Shown here piece after piece: positions 57,256 to 64,000 of a stretch of 64,000 nt of DNA. The translations under genes and the position numbers were made by a program. The number at the start of each line of letters is the position of its first letter. The stretch's first letter is position 1. The notes below the pieces were generated by a model. That model did no database searches. It saw only the letters and a program-made list of their open reading frames with translations, and was not told the origin of the DNA. Origin of the DNA: Microbacterium schleiferi (GTDB lineage: Bacteria; Actinomycetota; Actinomycetes; Actinomycetales; Microbacteriaceae); NCBI RefSeq assembly GCF_020781975.1, contig NZ_JAJGNI010000006.1:166489-230488 (forward strand), given 5' to 3'.

Positions 57256-57717
57256 ATGGCAAACTATGACCCGCTCCGCGAGATGGAGCGATTCGCGAAC
57301 GCACTCTTCGACGGCAACCGGCGCGGACCGCGCCAGATGCCGATGGACCTCTACCGTGACGGCGACCACTACGTCCTCTCGGCCGACCTTCCGGGCATCG
57401 ACCCGGGCTCGGTCGACGTGGATGTCGACGGTCAGCTGCTGACGATCCGCGCCGAGCGCACACTGACGTCGCAGGAAGGCGTCAAGTGGATCACGCGCGA
57501 GCGTGAGGCCGGCAGCTTCCTGCGTCAGCTGAGCCTCGGTCAGGGGATCGACACCGAAGGCATCGCCGCCAGCTACGCGCACGGCGTGCTGACGGTCACG
57601 ATTCCGGTGAGCCCCAAGGCCAAGCCGCGCAAGATTGACATCGCGACCGACGCGCCCTCGACGATCACGGTCGACGAGTCCCACAGTGAGATCCAGGAGG
57701 CCGGCGCCAGCGCCTGA
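57256..57717 (+). CDS. Hsp20/alpha-crystallin family small heat-shock protein
   Basis: ATP-independent chaperone that holds unfolding proteins. The alpha-crystallin domain runs from about residue 28 (MDLYRDGDHYVLSADLPGIDPGSVDVDVDGQLLTIRAER) to about 125 and contains ASYAHGVLTVTIPVSPKAKPRKI with the GVLTVTIP motif. Encodes 153 aa. The ATG at 57256 follows AAGGAG. Upstream are CIRCE and HAIR elements, so heat-shock repression by both HrcA and HspR is expected. Confidence 0.95.
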   Translation: MANYDPLREMERFANALFDGNRRGPRQMPMDLYRDGDHYVLSADLPGIDPGSVDVDVDGQLLTIRAERTLTSQEGVKWITREREAGSFLRQLSLGQGIDTEGIAASYAHGVLTVTIPVSPKAKPRKIDIATDAPSTITVDESHSEIQEAGASA

Positions 57718-57727
57718 CCTGCTCTCC

Positions 57728-57763
57728 AGAAGCCCCCGGCCCGAGAACGGACCGGGGGCTTCT
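57728..57763 (+). terminator. Terminator of hsp20
   Basis: AGAAGCCCCCGG (57728-57739) pairs perfectly with CCGGGGGCTTCT (57752-57763) around a 12-nt loop. Confidence 0.8.
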
Positions 57764-57815
57764 GCGTGCTCGCTCGGGCGCGAGGATGAATAGTCCCGCA
57801 TCTAGGCTGGAGCGC

Positions 57816-58847
57816 GTGTCGACGACGACTCGTTTCCCCAAACAAGACTCTCGCAGTGAGATCACGGCTCCGGTCGAGCTCACCCTTCCCGACGGTCGCC
57901 TGAACCCCGCGGCTCTCGGCTGGGCGCGCTCCCCACTGATCCGGACCGGCGGGATTGGGCCGCGCCGGTTCTGGGGGCGCAATAAGCGCTGGGAGTACTG
58001 GAACATCATGACGCCGCGATACATCGTGGGTCTCACCGTGTCAGCCATCGACTACGCCGCGGTGCACGAGGTGTGGATCTTCAATCGCGACACCCGCGAG
58101 GCTGTCCATCGCGCGGCCACCGTGCTTCCCGCTCGCGGGGTCAGCCTGCCGCCAACGCTGGGTCAGGGTCCCGCTTCTGCCCGGGCCAAGGATCTTCGGA
58201 TCGAGGTCACGGAGGAGCCAGACGGCGTTCGGATGCGAGTCGAGGTCCCACGCGCATCCGTCGATGTTCTCGCCGAGAAGCCTGCGGGGCACGAAAGTCT
58301 GGCCGTCGTCGTGCCCTGGACTAAGCGGCGCTTCCAATACACGGTCAAGGATGTCGCGCGTCCCGCACGTGGCACGGTGACGGTCGACGGCACGGTGTAC
58401 GACCTGCCGGCTGGCGAGTCGTGGGCGGTGCTGGACCACGGTCGCGGGCGATGGCCGTACGACATCACCTGGAACTGGGGCGCGGGATCGGGCCGCTACC
58501 AGGGCAGCGTGATCGGGATCCAGGTCGGCGGAAAGTGGACCGACGGCACCGGCGCCACCGAGAACGCGTTTTTCATTGATGGACGGATGCACAAGATTCA
58601 CGAGGACCTGACCTGGGAGTACGACCAGGCAGACTTCCTGCGTCCGTGGTCAGTGCGCGGCGGCGGTCTTGACGCCCGATTCGTCCCGTTCTATGACCGT
58701 GTCGCGCGAACGAACCTCGGCATCATTGCGGCGGCGACGGATCAGTGCTTCGGCGTGTGGTCAGGGGCTTTCACGACGGCTGGCGGCGAAGTCATCCCGT
58801 TCGACGGTGTCGAGGGGTGGGCAGAACACGTCCACAACCGTTGGTAG
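57816..58847 (+). CDS. DUF2804 domain-containing protein
   Basis: The 343-residue protein matches DUF2804: N-terminal RFWGRNKRWEYWNIMTPRYIVGLTVS, central HESLAVVVPWTKRRFQYTVKD, and C-terminal TWNWGAGSGRYQGSVIGIQVGGKWTDGTGATENAFFIDGRM with many aromatic residues, a lipocalin/hydroxyneurosporene-synthase-like beta-sheet pattern. No signal peptide is evident. Function unknown. The GTG at 57816 lies 7 nt after TAGGCT (leaderless). Confidence 0.88.
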   Translation: MSTTTRFPKQDSRSEITAPVELTLPDGRLNPAALGWARSPLIRTGGIGPRRFWGRNKRWEYWNIMTPRYIVGLTVSAIDYAAVHEVWIFNRDTREAVHRAATVLPARGVSLPPTLGQGPASARAKDLRIEVTEEPDGVRMRVEVPRASVDVLAEKPAGHESLAVVVPWTKRRFQYTVKDVARPARGTVTVDGTVYDLPAGESWAVLDHGRGRWPYDITWNWGAGSGRYQGSVIGIQVGGKWTDGTGATENAFFIDGRMHKIHEDLTWEYDQADFLRPWSVRGGGLDARFVPFYDRVARTNLGIIAAATDQCFGVWSGAFTTAGGEVIPFDGVEGWAEHVHNRW

Positions 58848-58959
58848 CGGATCACGCCCGGGATCGCCTGCCGCGCCGTTTGCAGGATGAACTGGCGCCG
58901 AGGTCTAGAAGAGAGTCGAGACTCCGGGTCTCGTCCTGCGTTCGGCCCGGATGCAGGCT

Positions 58960-59403
58960 TCAGCAGTCTGACGCGCGGGGGCCGCGGAGCTTCGAGGTGA
59001 GCGTGCGGAGCTGTTCGAGTTCGGTGTCGCTCAGGGTTGACATCCGTTCGGCGATGGACCTGCCGTGAGCTGAGGCGACCTTGCGAAAGAGACCGGCACC
59101 CCGATCGGTCGCGGTGACCACCGCGCCGCGGCCGTCGTCCGGATCCGAGCACTTGGTCAGCAACCCCGAGGCGACCATCCTGTCGACCAGGCGCGAGACA
59201 CTCGGCTGGCTGATCAGCATGTTGGATGTCACATCGCGCAGGCGCGCCGACATCCCCGGCGCGCGGGTGACGGTGAGCAGGACGTCGTACTCGCCCTGCG
59301 TCAGTTCGCCGACGATGAAGTCGCCACTGATCTCGGCTAGCACTTCGTGTTGCGCGCGGAACAGACTCTCCCAGGCGTCGATCGCCAGTCGCCGGTCCGT
59401 CAT
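58960..59403 (-). CDS. MarR-family transcriptional regulator
   Basis: Winged-helix dimeric regulator of 147 aa. LTQGEYDVLLTVTRAPGMSARLRDVTSNMLISQPSVSRLVDRMVASGLLTKCSDPDDGRGAVVTATDRG contains the recognition helix and wing with the conserved DxRG (here DDGRG). The ATG at 59403 is 7 nt after TACTCT. It is divergent from the DUF2207 gene across about 40 bp and may regulate it or itself. Confidence 0.92.
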   Translation of the reverse strand: MTDRRLAIDAWESLFRAQHEVLAEISGDFIVGELTQGEYDVLLTVTRAPGMSARLRDVTSNMLISQPSVSRLVDRMVASGLLTKCSDPDDGRGAVVTATDRGAGLFRKVASAHGRSIAERMSTLSDTELEQLRTLTSKLRGPRASDC

Positions 59404-59446
59404 GCACACCAGAGTACGACCATGCCGGCGCCCGTAGGCTGATCAC

Positions 59447-61285
59447 ATGTCAGCTCGGATCCTGACGCGGCGGGCCGTCGGCGCCGCCGCGGCCGCCGCC
59501 CTTGCTCTCGTCGCCCTGGTCGCGTGTTCGGTGAGCGTGTCGTTCGGCGACGAGGCTGCCGCTGTGTCGACAGACGTCAACGACTTCGTCTTCGAGAGCA
59601 TGGCTGCCGACTACACCCTGGGCCGTGCGGACGATGGAACCAGCACGATGACCGTCGTCGAGACATTCGTCGCGGTCTTCCCGGAGTACGACCAGAACCG
59701 CGGGATGCGCCGCATCCTGCCCGACTCGTACCTTGGTGCCCCGCTGCACCCTCAGCTCGTGTCGATCACCGACGCCGAGGGAGCCCCGCGGCCCGCCGAG
59801 GTCGAGAGCGAGGACGGGGTCTACGTCATGACCTCGCGCGCCGACGACTACGTGCGTGGCGCGCAGACCTACGTCTTCACCTACACGCTCGAGAACGTCG
59901 CCCGCTTCTTCGACGACACCGGGGTGGACGAGCTCTACTGGAACGTCAATGGTGTCGACTGGGCCCAGCCCTTCGGGTCGGTCTCGGCGACGCTGCATGT
60001 GCCGGCAGAACTCGCATCCGCACTCACGGGGGCGGAGTCCTGTTACGTCGGTGCGGCAGGCGCTACCGACCAGTGCCCGATCGCCTCGACGACGGATGCC
60101 GACGGCGGCGTGACAGTCACGGCATCCGCCGCCGACGTGCTGGCCTACGAGACCGTTACGATCGCCGTGGCCTTCGACGCCGACACCTTTGCGTCCTTCG
60201 ACAGCTCGTACGTCGCGTCGCCGTTCGGATGGCTGCAGGCTCTCGCGTTTCTCGGCGTGATCGGTTCGTTCGTATGGGCGATCGTCTTCCGGACCAGGAT
60301 GCTGCGCGACGAGCCCGGGCGGCCGACGATCATCGCCGAGTTCAACCCGCCGCCGCGGATCGACGCGCTGGAAAGCGCGGTGCTGCTGGGAAAGACGACC
60401 AAGGCGATCCCGGCTGAAGTGCTCGAACAGGCGGTCGTCGGCAGCATTCGGATCGAGGAAGCCGGCCGCAAGCTCTTCGGCGGTCTGAAGCTCAAGGCGG
60501 TGCTGCTGGATCCCTCGCGCGCTGACGGTGACGGCTTCCTGCTGCTCCAGGGACTGTTCCCGCACATGACACCCGGCGAGGAGTACGAGTTCGGATCGAA
60601 CGACACGCGGCTCTCTTCCGCTGCGCGCCGCATCATCAAGGCCGCCGAACGGGAACTCGACACCCGAGGACTTCGGCGTGCGGTTCCCAGCGGCTCGCGG
60701 TTCTGGCCGATGTTCGGGTCGATCGTGTTCGGCATCCTGACGATCGTGTTCGGGTTCCTCGCGCTCGGCGCGTTCGTGGACGCTACCATCCCTGTGCTCC
60801 TCATGATTCCGGCGTTCGTCATGATCTTCGTGGTCGCACTCCTCGTGTCCCGGAAGCCTCTGACCGCTGCCGGCGCCGAGACCCGCGATCATCTGAAGGG
60901 CCTGCGGATGTTCATCGAGTGGGCCGAGGCTGACCGGATCCGGATGCTGCAGTCGCCGCAGGGTGCCGAGCGGTTCGCTGTGGACGAGGCCGGCGCGCGT
61001 GTGGATCCCGCGAATCCTCGTCAGATGCTGCGGATCTACGAGACCTTGTTGCCGTATGCCGTGGTCTTCGGCCAGGAGGAGGAATGGGCAGAGCATCTCG
61101 CTGTGCTGTATGACCAGACCGGTGTTCCCGGCTGGTACGTCGGCACGGCGGGATTCAACGCAGCGGCGTTCTCTTCGGGCATCTCCACCCTCTCGACGAC
61201 GACCACCTCGTCCACCTCGGGTGGTTCCAGCGGTGGCGGGAGCGCCGGCGGTGGTGGCGGCGGTGGTGGCGGCGGCGGAGTCTGA
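59447..61285 (+). CDS. DUF2207 domain-containing membrane protein
   Basis: The signal peptide has a lipobox-like LVAC (Cys27). The external DUF2207 domain starts about residue 40 (FVFESMAADYTLGRADDGTSTMTVVETFVAVF, RGMRRILP). A transmembrane helix follows at about 260-282 (ALAFLGVIGSFVWAIVF), then a cytoplasmic segment, two adjacent helices at about 424-468, and a Ser/Gly-rich C-terminal tail ending in eleven glycines and valine. Function unknown; such proteins are common in actinobacterial envelopes. The ATG lies 6 nt after TAGGCT. Encodes 612 aa. Confidence 0.9.
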   Translation: MSARILTRRAVGAAAAAALALVALVACSVSVSFGDEAAAVSTDVNDFVFESMAADYTLGRADDGTSTMTVVETFVAVFPEYDQNRGMRRILPDSYLGAPLHPQLVSITDAEGAPRPAEVESEDGVYVMTSRADDYVRGAQTYVFTYTLENVARFFDDTGVDELYWNVNGVDWAQPFGSVSATLHVPAELASALTGAESCYVGAAGATDQCPIASTTDADGGVTVTASAADVLAYETVTIAVAFDADTFASFDSSYVASPFGWLQALAFLGVIGSFVWAIVFRTRMLRDEPGRPTIIAEFNPPPRIDALESAVLLGKTTKAIPAEVLEQAVVGSIRIEEAGRKLFGGLKLKAVLLDPSRADGDGFLLLQGLFPHMTPGEEYEFGSNDTRLSSAARRIIKAAERELDTRGLRRAVPSGSRFWPMFGSIVFGILTIVFGFLALGAFVDATIPVLLMIPAFVMIFVVALLVSRKPLTAAGAETRDHLKGLRMFIEWAEADRIRMLQSPQGAERFAVDEAGARVDPANPRQMLRIYETLLPYAVVFGQEEEWAEHLAVLYDQTGVPGWYVGTAGFNAAAFSSGISTLSTTTTSSTSGGSSGGGSAGGGGGGGGGGGV

Positions 61286-61391
61286 TTCGCTCCGCGCCGG
61301 GGTTCAGGGCAACATGGACGAAATCCTCCGCTGATAGAGTCCGACCCACAACAGTTCATCAGCGGGCGGGCGACGTCATCCGGGTCGGGGG

Positions 61392-62627
61392 ATGCGTCGG
61401 AAAGAGATTCCGTCTGTGACCGATCCGTCGTCGGGGCGTTCTGCCCTTGCCGCCTACCGCGCCCTGCCATCTCTCGCCGGCTGGGGCTATCTCATTGCGA
61501 CGTCATTCGGACGCCTCCCGGTGTCCATGGTGCCGCTTGCCATCCTGACCCTCGCGACCTCGGCGACCGGTTCAATCGCGGTCGGAGGAGTCGCCGCCGC
61601 CGCGACGGCGCTCGGGGAAGCGGTCGGAGCCCCCGTCGGCGGCGCCCTCTCTGACCGGTGGGGTCAGCGCCGCGTCCTCATGATCGGCGTCGTCGTCAAT
61701 GTCGCATCCGCCGTGGCCTTCGTCCTCACCATCGGGAACGTGCCCGACGGTGTCGCTGTCGCGCTCGCGGGATTGGCTGGTCTCTCCCTGCCGCAGGTCG
61801 GACCTCTCTCGCGGGTGCGCTGGCTCGCGATGTCGCGCGAAGACGTCTCGGCGGCGTTCGCGTTCGAGGGCGTCGTCGATGAGGTCGTCTACATCATCGG
61901 TCCGGCGCTGGTGGGGATCGTCGCGGTGGCGCTGTCCCCGCAGGTCTCGCTGCTGGCGGCGGCAGCGCTGATCGCGGTGTTCGTGACGCAGTTCGCTCTC
62001 CACCGCACCGCCGCACTGGTGCCGCGCCGCGACACGAAGCCGGATGCCGAAGCCGTAGAGGTGGCAGAACCTGGCCGCGCTCGCTGGGCGATGGCGGCCC
62101 TCGTGCTCGGAGGCATGCTCGCGATGGGCGTGTTCTTCGGGGCGAGCCAGGCGGGGCTCACGGCGTTCGCGCAGGCTCAGGGGATGCCTGATGCGGGTGC
62201 GCTCTTCTATGCCGTGATGGCAGTCGGTTCAGCGGTCACGACGTTGGCGATGGTCGCCCTCCCGCCCTCGATCGGGCCCTGGACGCGATGGATCGGCGCA
62301 GCCGTCGGCATGGCGCTCGGTGGCGTCGGCATGACCCTTGCCCCGACCGTCCCGATCGTGCTGCTGTTCGCGGTGTTCGCCGGCGCCTTCCAGGGGCCGG
62401 CGCTGCTCACGCTCTACGGCGTCGCGGGCTCCATCGTCGAGCGCGGCCGGGCGGGAGTTCTCATGACACTCACCGGCAGTGGGGTGGTGTTGGGTGTCGG
62501 CATCGGTACCGCGGCCGGTGGCGCCGGAGCCGCGACCGGGGGCGCCGCGGTCGCGTTCAGCCTTGTCGTGGCGGCATCCGTACTGCTTGCCCTGCTCGGC
62601 GCTGTCGGGCGGCTCGTGCGTCGCTGA
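61392..62627 (+). CDS. MFS transporter
   Basis: Twelve-helix major facilitator with the loop motif GGALSDRWGQRRVLMIG after helix 2. The cytoplasmic central loop spans about residues 205-235. Probably a drug/metabolite exporter; the substrate is unknown. A TAGAGT box about 55 nt upstream is the likely promoter. The ATG at 61392 is taken; a GTG at 61416 is an alternative start. Terminated by the hairpin in the following repeat. Confidence 0.88.
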   Translation: MRRKEIPSVTDPSSGRSALAAYRALPSLAGWGYLIATSFGRLPVSMVPLAILTLATSATGSIAVGGVAAAATALGEAVGAPVGGALSDRWGQRRVLMIGVVVNVASAVAFVLTIGNVPDGVAVALAGLAGLSLPQVGPLSRVRWLAMSREDVSAAFAFEGVVDEVVYIIGPALVGIVAVALSPQVSLLAAAALIAVFVTQFALHRTAALVPRRDTKPDAEAVEVAEPGRARWAMAALVLGGMLAMGVFFGASQAGLTAFAQAQGMPDAGALFYAVMAVGSAVTTLAMVALPPSIGPWTRWIGAAVGMALGGVGMTLAPTVPIVLLFAVFAGAFQGPALLTLYGVAGSIVERGRAGVLMTLTGSGVVLGVGIGTAAGGAGAATGGAAVAFSLVVAASVLLALLGAVGRLVRR

Positions 62628-62653
62628 CTGAGCTGGCGCCGGGGCGTCGCGCA

Positions 62654-62730
62654 GGCACAAGTAAGGGCCGGTCGGAGAGGCTTCCGACCGGCCCTTGTCC
62701 CTTGCACCAAGAGTGTCCTGCAATCACATG
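62654..62730 (+). repeat. 77-bp direct repeat, copy 1, containing a terminator hairpin
   Basis: Identical to 63924-64000. The hairpin has 14-bp perfect arms (62663-62676, 62683-62696) with a 6-nt loop and lies 35 nt after the MFS stop, so it terminates that gene. The remaining 34 bp (GTCCCTTGCACCAAG onwards) include TTGCAC, a possible -35 box. Confidence 0.9.
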
Positions 62731-62975
62731 CCGGTAGCTGCCACAGCAAAACAACTACCGTGCAAGCACTCTATAACGGTGAGGTAACGGAAGGGAAGAC
62801 CTCGCCGTTATCTTTTTGTGATTCACAGCTGACGCATGATTCGGTCAGGCTTCGTGGAGCTTTCGTTCAGGATCAGCACCCAGACTCGGAAACTTGTGTG
62901 CCGTCCCGAGGCACTCTCTTTCCGGGCCCACTGGTGCTGCCCGCTTGATTCTCCGATCAGGAAGCCACTGAATTC
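62731..62975 (+). other. Structured leader of the SLT/Apf-like gene with an internal terminator-like hairpin
   Basis: The 245-nt stretch has three notable parts: a CGGTAG...CTACCG stem (62732-62737, 62755-62760); a 13-bp stem (62773-62785 with 62099-numbered arm 62799-62811, one G-T wobble) followed by CTTTTTG, a textbook intrinsic terminator; and about 160 nt of further sequence to the GTG. A transcript starting before 62773 would meet this terminator before the gene, so attenuation or a riboswitch is possible. No known riboswitch class was recognised; the ydaO core bases were looked for and not found. Confidence 0.5.
62773..62817 (+). terminator. Intrinsic terminator/attenuator hairpin
   Basis: ATAACGGTGAGGT (62773-62785) pairs with ACCTCGCCGTTAT (62799-62811), followed by CTTTTTG. 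It is 165 nt upstream of the next gene and only about 75 nt past the previous terminator. Confidence 0.7.
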
Positions 62976-63917
62976 GTGCGTCAACGCTCATCGTCAACTC
63001 CTTTCCTCTCCCGCCCTCGTGCCCGTGCTCTGACTGCAGCTGCCATGGGTGTGACCCTGCTGCTGGGTGCCTCATCGACGGCCGCATTCGCGGACACACC
63101 CGCCCCCGCGAGTGCGTCGACACTCGGCGGTGAAGCGCCCCCGCTTCCCGCATCCATCCAGACGGAGGCATCCTCTGTTCAGTCCCTGACCTCGGATGCC
63201 GAGGCGGCTCTTGCCGCCGCCGCGACGGTGGTTGCTGACGCCGATGCTCTGAACGAGGAGGTTGCGGCATCCGGGCTGACGGTCGAAGCTCCGACAGTCG
63301 TGTCGGTATCGGCGGTGGACGTGGCAACCGCCGACCTCGAGGGCCTGGATCTTCTGCCGGTCGTGCTGCTGCCCTCGCTCACCTCCGCGGTGACGGATGC
63401 TGTTGCCGATGCGCAGGCGGACATCGACGCACTGCGTGAGCGACTCGCTGCTGCCGTCGCCGCCGAAGAGGCGCGCCGGGCTGCGGAGGAAGCCGCCGCC
63501 AAGGCCGCGGCTGAAGAGGCCGCGCGCGTCGCAGCCGAGGAGGCGCGCCGAGCCGCTGCCGCTGCTGCTCCGGCCGTATCCGGTCCGGTCGCTTCGACCG
63601 GTGACAACTCCCCGGGTGCGGCGCAGGCCGCTGCCCGTGACATCATGGCGTCGCAGTACGGCTGGGGTGACGGTGAGTTCTCGTGCCTCGTGTCGCTGTG
63701 GAACAAGGAGTCTGGCTGGAACTACGCCGCCTACAACGGTTCCAGCGGCGCAACCGGTATCCCGCAGGCGCTGCCGGGCAGCAAGATGGCGTCAGCCGGT
63801 GGCGACTGGGCCACTAACGCCGTCACGCAGGTGCGTTGGGGCCTTGGTTACATCGCCGGGCGTTACGGCTCGCCGTGCAACGCCTGGGGACACTCGCAGT
63901 CAGTCGGCTGGTACTGA
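62976..63917 (+). CDS. Secreted SLT/aggregation-promoting-factor-like protein
   Basis: An N-terminal signal peptide (ALTAAAMGVTLLLGASSTAAFA, cleavage near residue 39) is followed by a low-complexity Ala/Ser region. An Ala/Glu/Arg coiled coil (about 155-198) follows, then a C-terminal domain from about 220 with YGWGDGEFSCLVSLWNKESGWNYAAYN, GIPQALPGSKMAS and RYGSPCNAWGHSQSVGWY. That domain is the transglycosylase-like Apf C-terminus, with a probable catalytic Glu in NKESGWN. It probably acts on peptidoglycan outside the cell. Encodes 313 aa; the GTG start has only a distant AGGAAG site. Confidence 0.88.
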   Translation: MRQRSSSTPFLSRPRARALTAAAMGVTLLLGASSTAAFADTPAPASASTLGGEAPPLPASIQTEASSVQSLTSDAEAALAAAATVVADADALNEEVAASGLTVEAPTVVSVSAVDVATADLEGLDLLPVVLLPSLTSAVTDAVADAQADIDALRERLAAAVAAEEARRAAEEAAAKAAAEEAARVAAEEARRAAAAAAPAVSGPVASTGDNSPGAAQAAARDIMASQYGWGDGEFSCLVSLWNKESGWNYAAYNGSSGATGIPQALPGSKMASAGGDWATNAVTQVRWGLGYIAGRYGSPCNAWGHSQSVGWY

Positions 63918-63923
63918 TCGCGG

Positions 63924-64000
63924 GGCACAAGTAAGGGCCGGTCGGAGAGGCTTCCGACCGGCCCTTGTCCCTTGCACCAAGAGTGTCCTGCAATCACATG
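63924..64000 (+). repeat. 77-bp direct repeat, copy 2, running to the window edge
   Basis: Identical to 62654-62730, with the same terminator hairpin (63933-63946, 63953-63966) beginning just after the SLT/Apf stop. The match is unbroken at the window end, so the true repeat may be longer. Confidence 0.9.

Noticed and set aside
62731..62975. ydaO (c-di-AMP) riboswitch ahead of the SLT/Apf gene
   Set aside because: The location is typical, but the conserved core bases of that class were not found by eye, so only a generic structured leader is reported.

Overview
The window is high-GC (roughly 70 %) chromosomal DNA from an actinobacterium. Gene content, frequent GTG starts, many apparently leaderless genes and the protein families present (DUF222/13E12-type HNH protein, LCP protein, PIG-L/methyltransferase fusion, DUF4012, DUF5684) point to the Microbacteriaceae, most likely Microbacterium or a close relative. 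This is inferred from the sequence alone; there is no rRNA gene in the window to confirm it.

Layout. 1-5 kb: galactose catabolism (galT-galK, divergent LacI regulator, galE), with a scar where the tails of a GH35 beta-galactosidase gene and an FUSC-type exporter gene have been joined. 5-17 kb: housekeeping genes (pgm, pheA, photolyase, a lipoprotein that looks like a catalytically dead serine beta-lactamase homologue, an LLM flavin oxidoreductase, a DUF222-HNH gene with an SOS box on its start codon, a lipid kinase, serS, a HAD phosphatase and tRNA-Ser(TGA)). 17-21 kb: cell-envelope pair DUF4012 / LytR-CpsA-Psr, then tRNA-Ser(GCT).

21.1-30.0 kb: a genomic island of about 8.9 kb inserted at the 3' end of tRNA-Ser(GCT), bounded by a 21-bp direct repeat. 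It carries a complete Wadjet anti-plasmid system (jetABCD, type I gene order) translationally coupled to an upstream DUF1877-like gene, followed by an HTH antitoxin / PIN-domain toxin pair. No integrase is present.

30-47 kb: a cupin_5 protein, a TetR-controlled epimerase operon, a PatB/MalY-type aminotransferase, an uncharacterised operon of acyl-CoA dehydrogenase-like, PIG-L deacetylase-methyltransferase and GT2 glycosyltransferase genes, CsbD, the ppsR-ppsA gluconeogenic pair, two flavin reductases, an internally deleted azoreductase, PhzF, a PBP4-type D-Ala-D-Ala carboxypeptidase and an ABC exporter. 47-53 kb: L-arabinose catabolism (LacI regulator, perfect palindromic operator, araD-araB-araA) followed by aldose 1-epimerase. 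Galactose, arabinose and pgm/galM genes together suggest use of plant-derived sugars such as arabinogalactan. 53-64 kb: small membrane protein, tRNA-Arg(ACG), a CoA-transferase/acyl-CoA dehydrogenase pair, hsp20 under both CIRCE and HAIR elements, DUF2804, MarR, DUF2207, an MFS transporter and a secreted SLT/Apf-like protein flanked by a 77-bp direct duplication.

Regulation is unusually readable. Many genes have a TANNNT or CAGACT box 6-8 nt before the start codon (leaderless mRNAs), and operators for LacI (two loci), TetR, HrcA/HspR and LexA can be picked out by eye.
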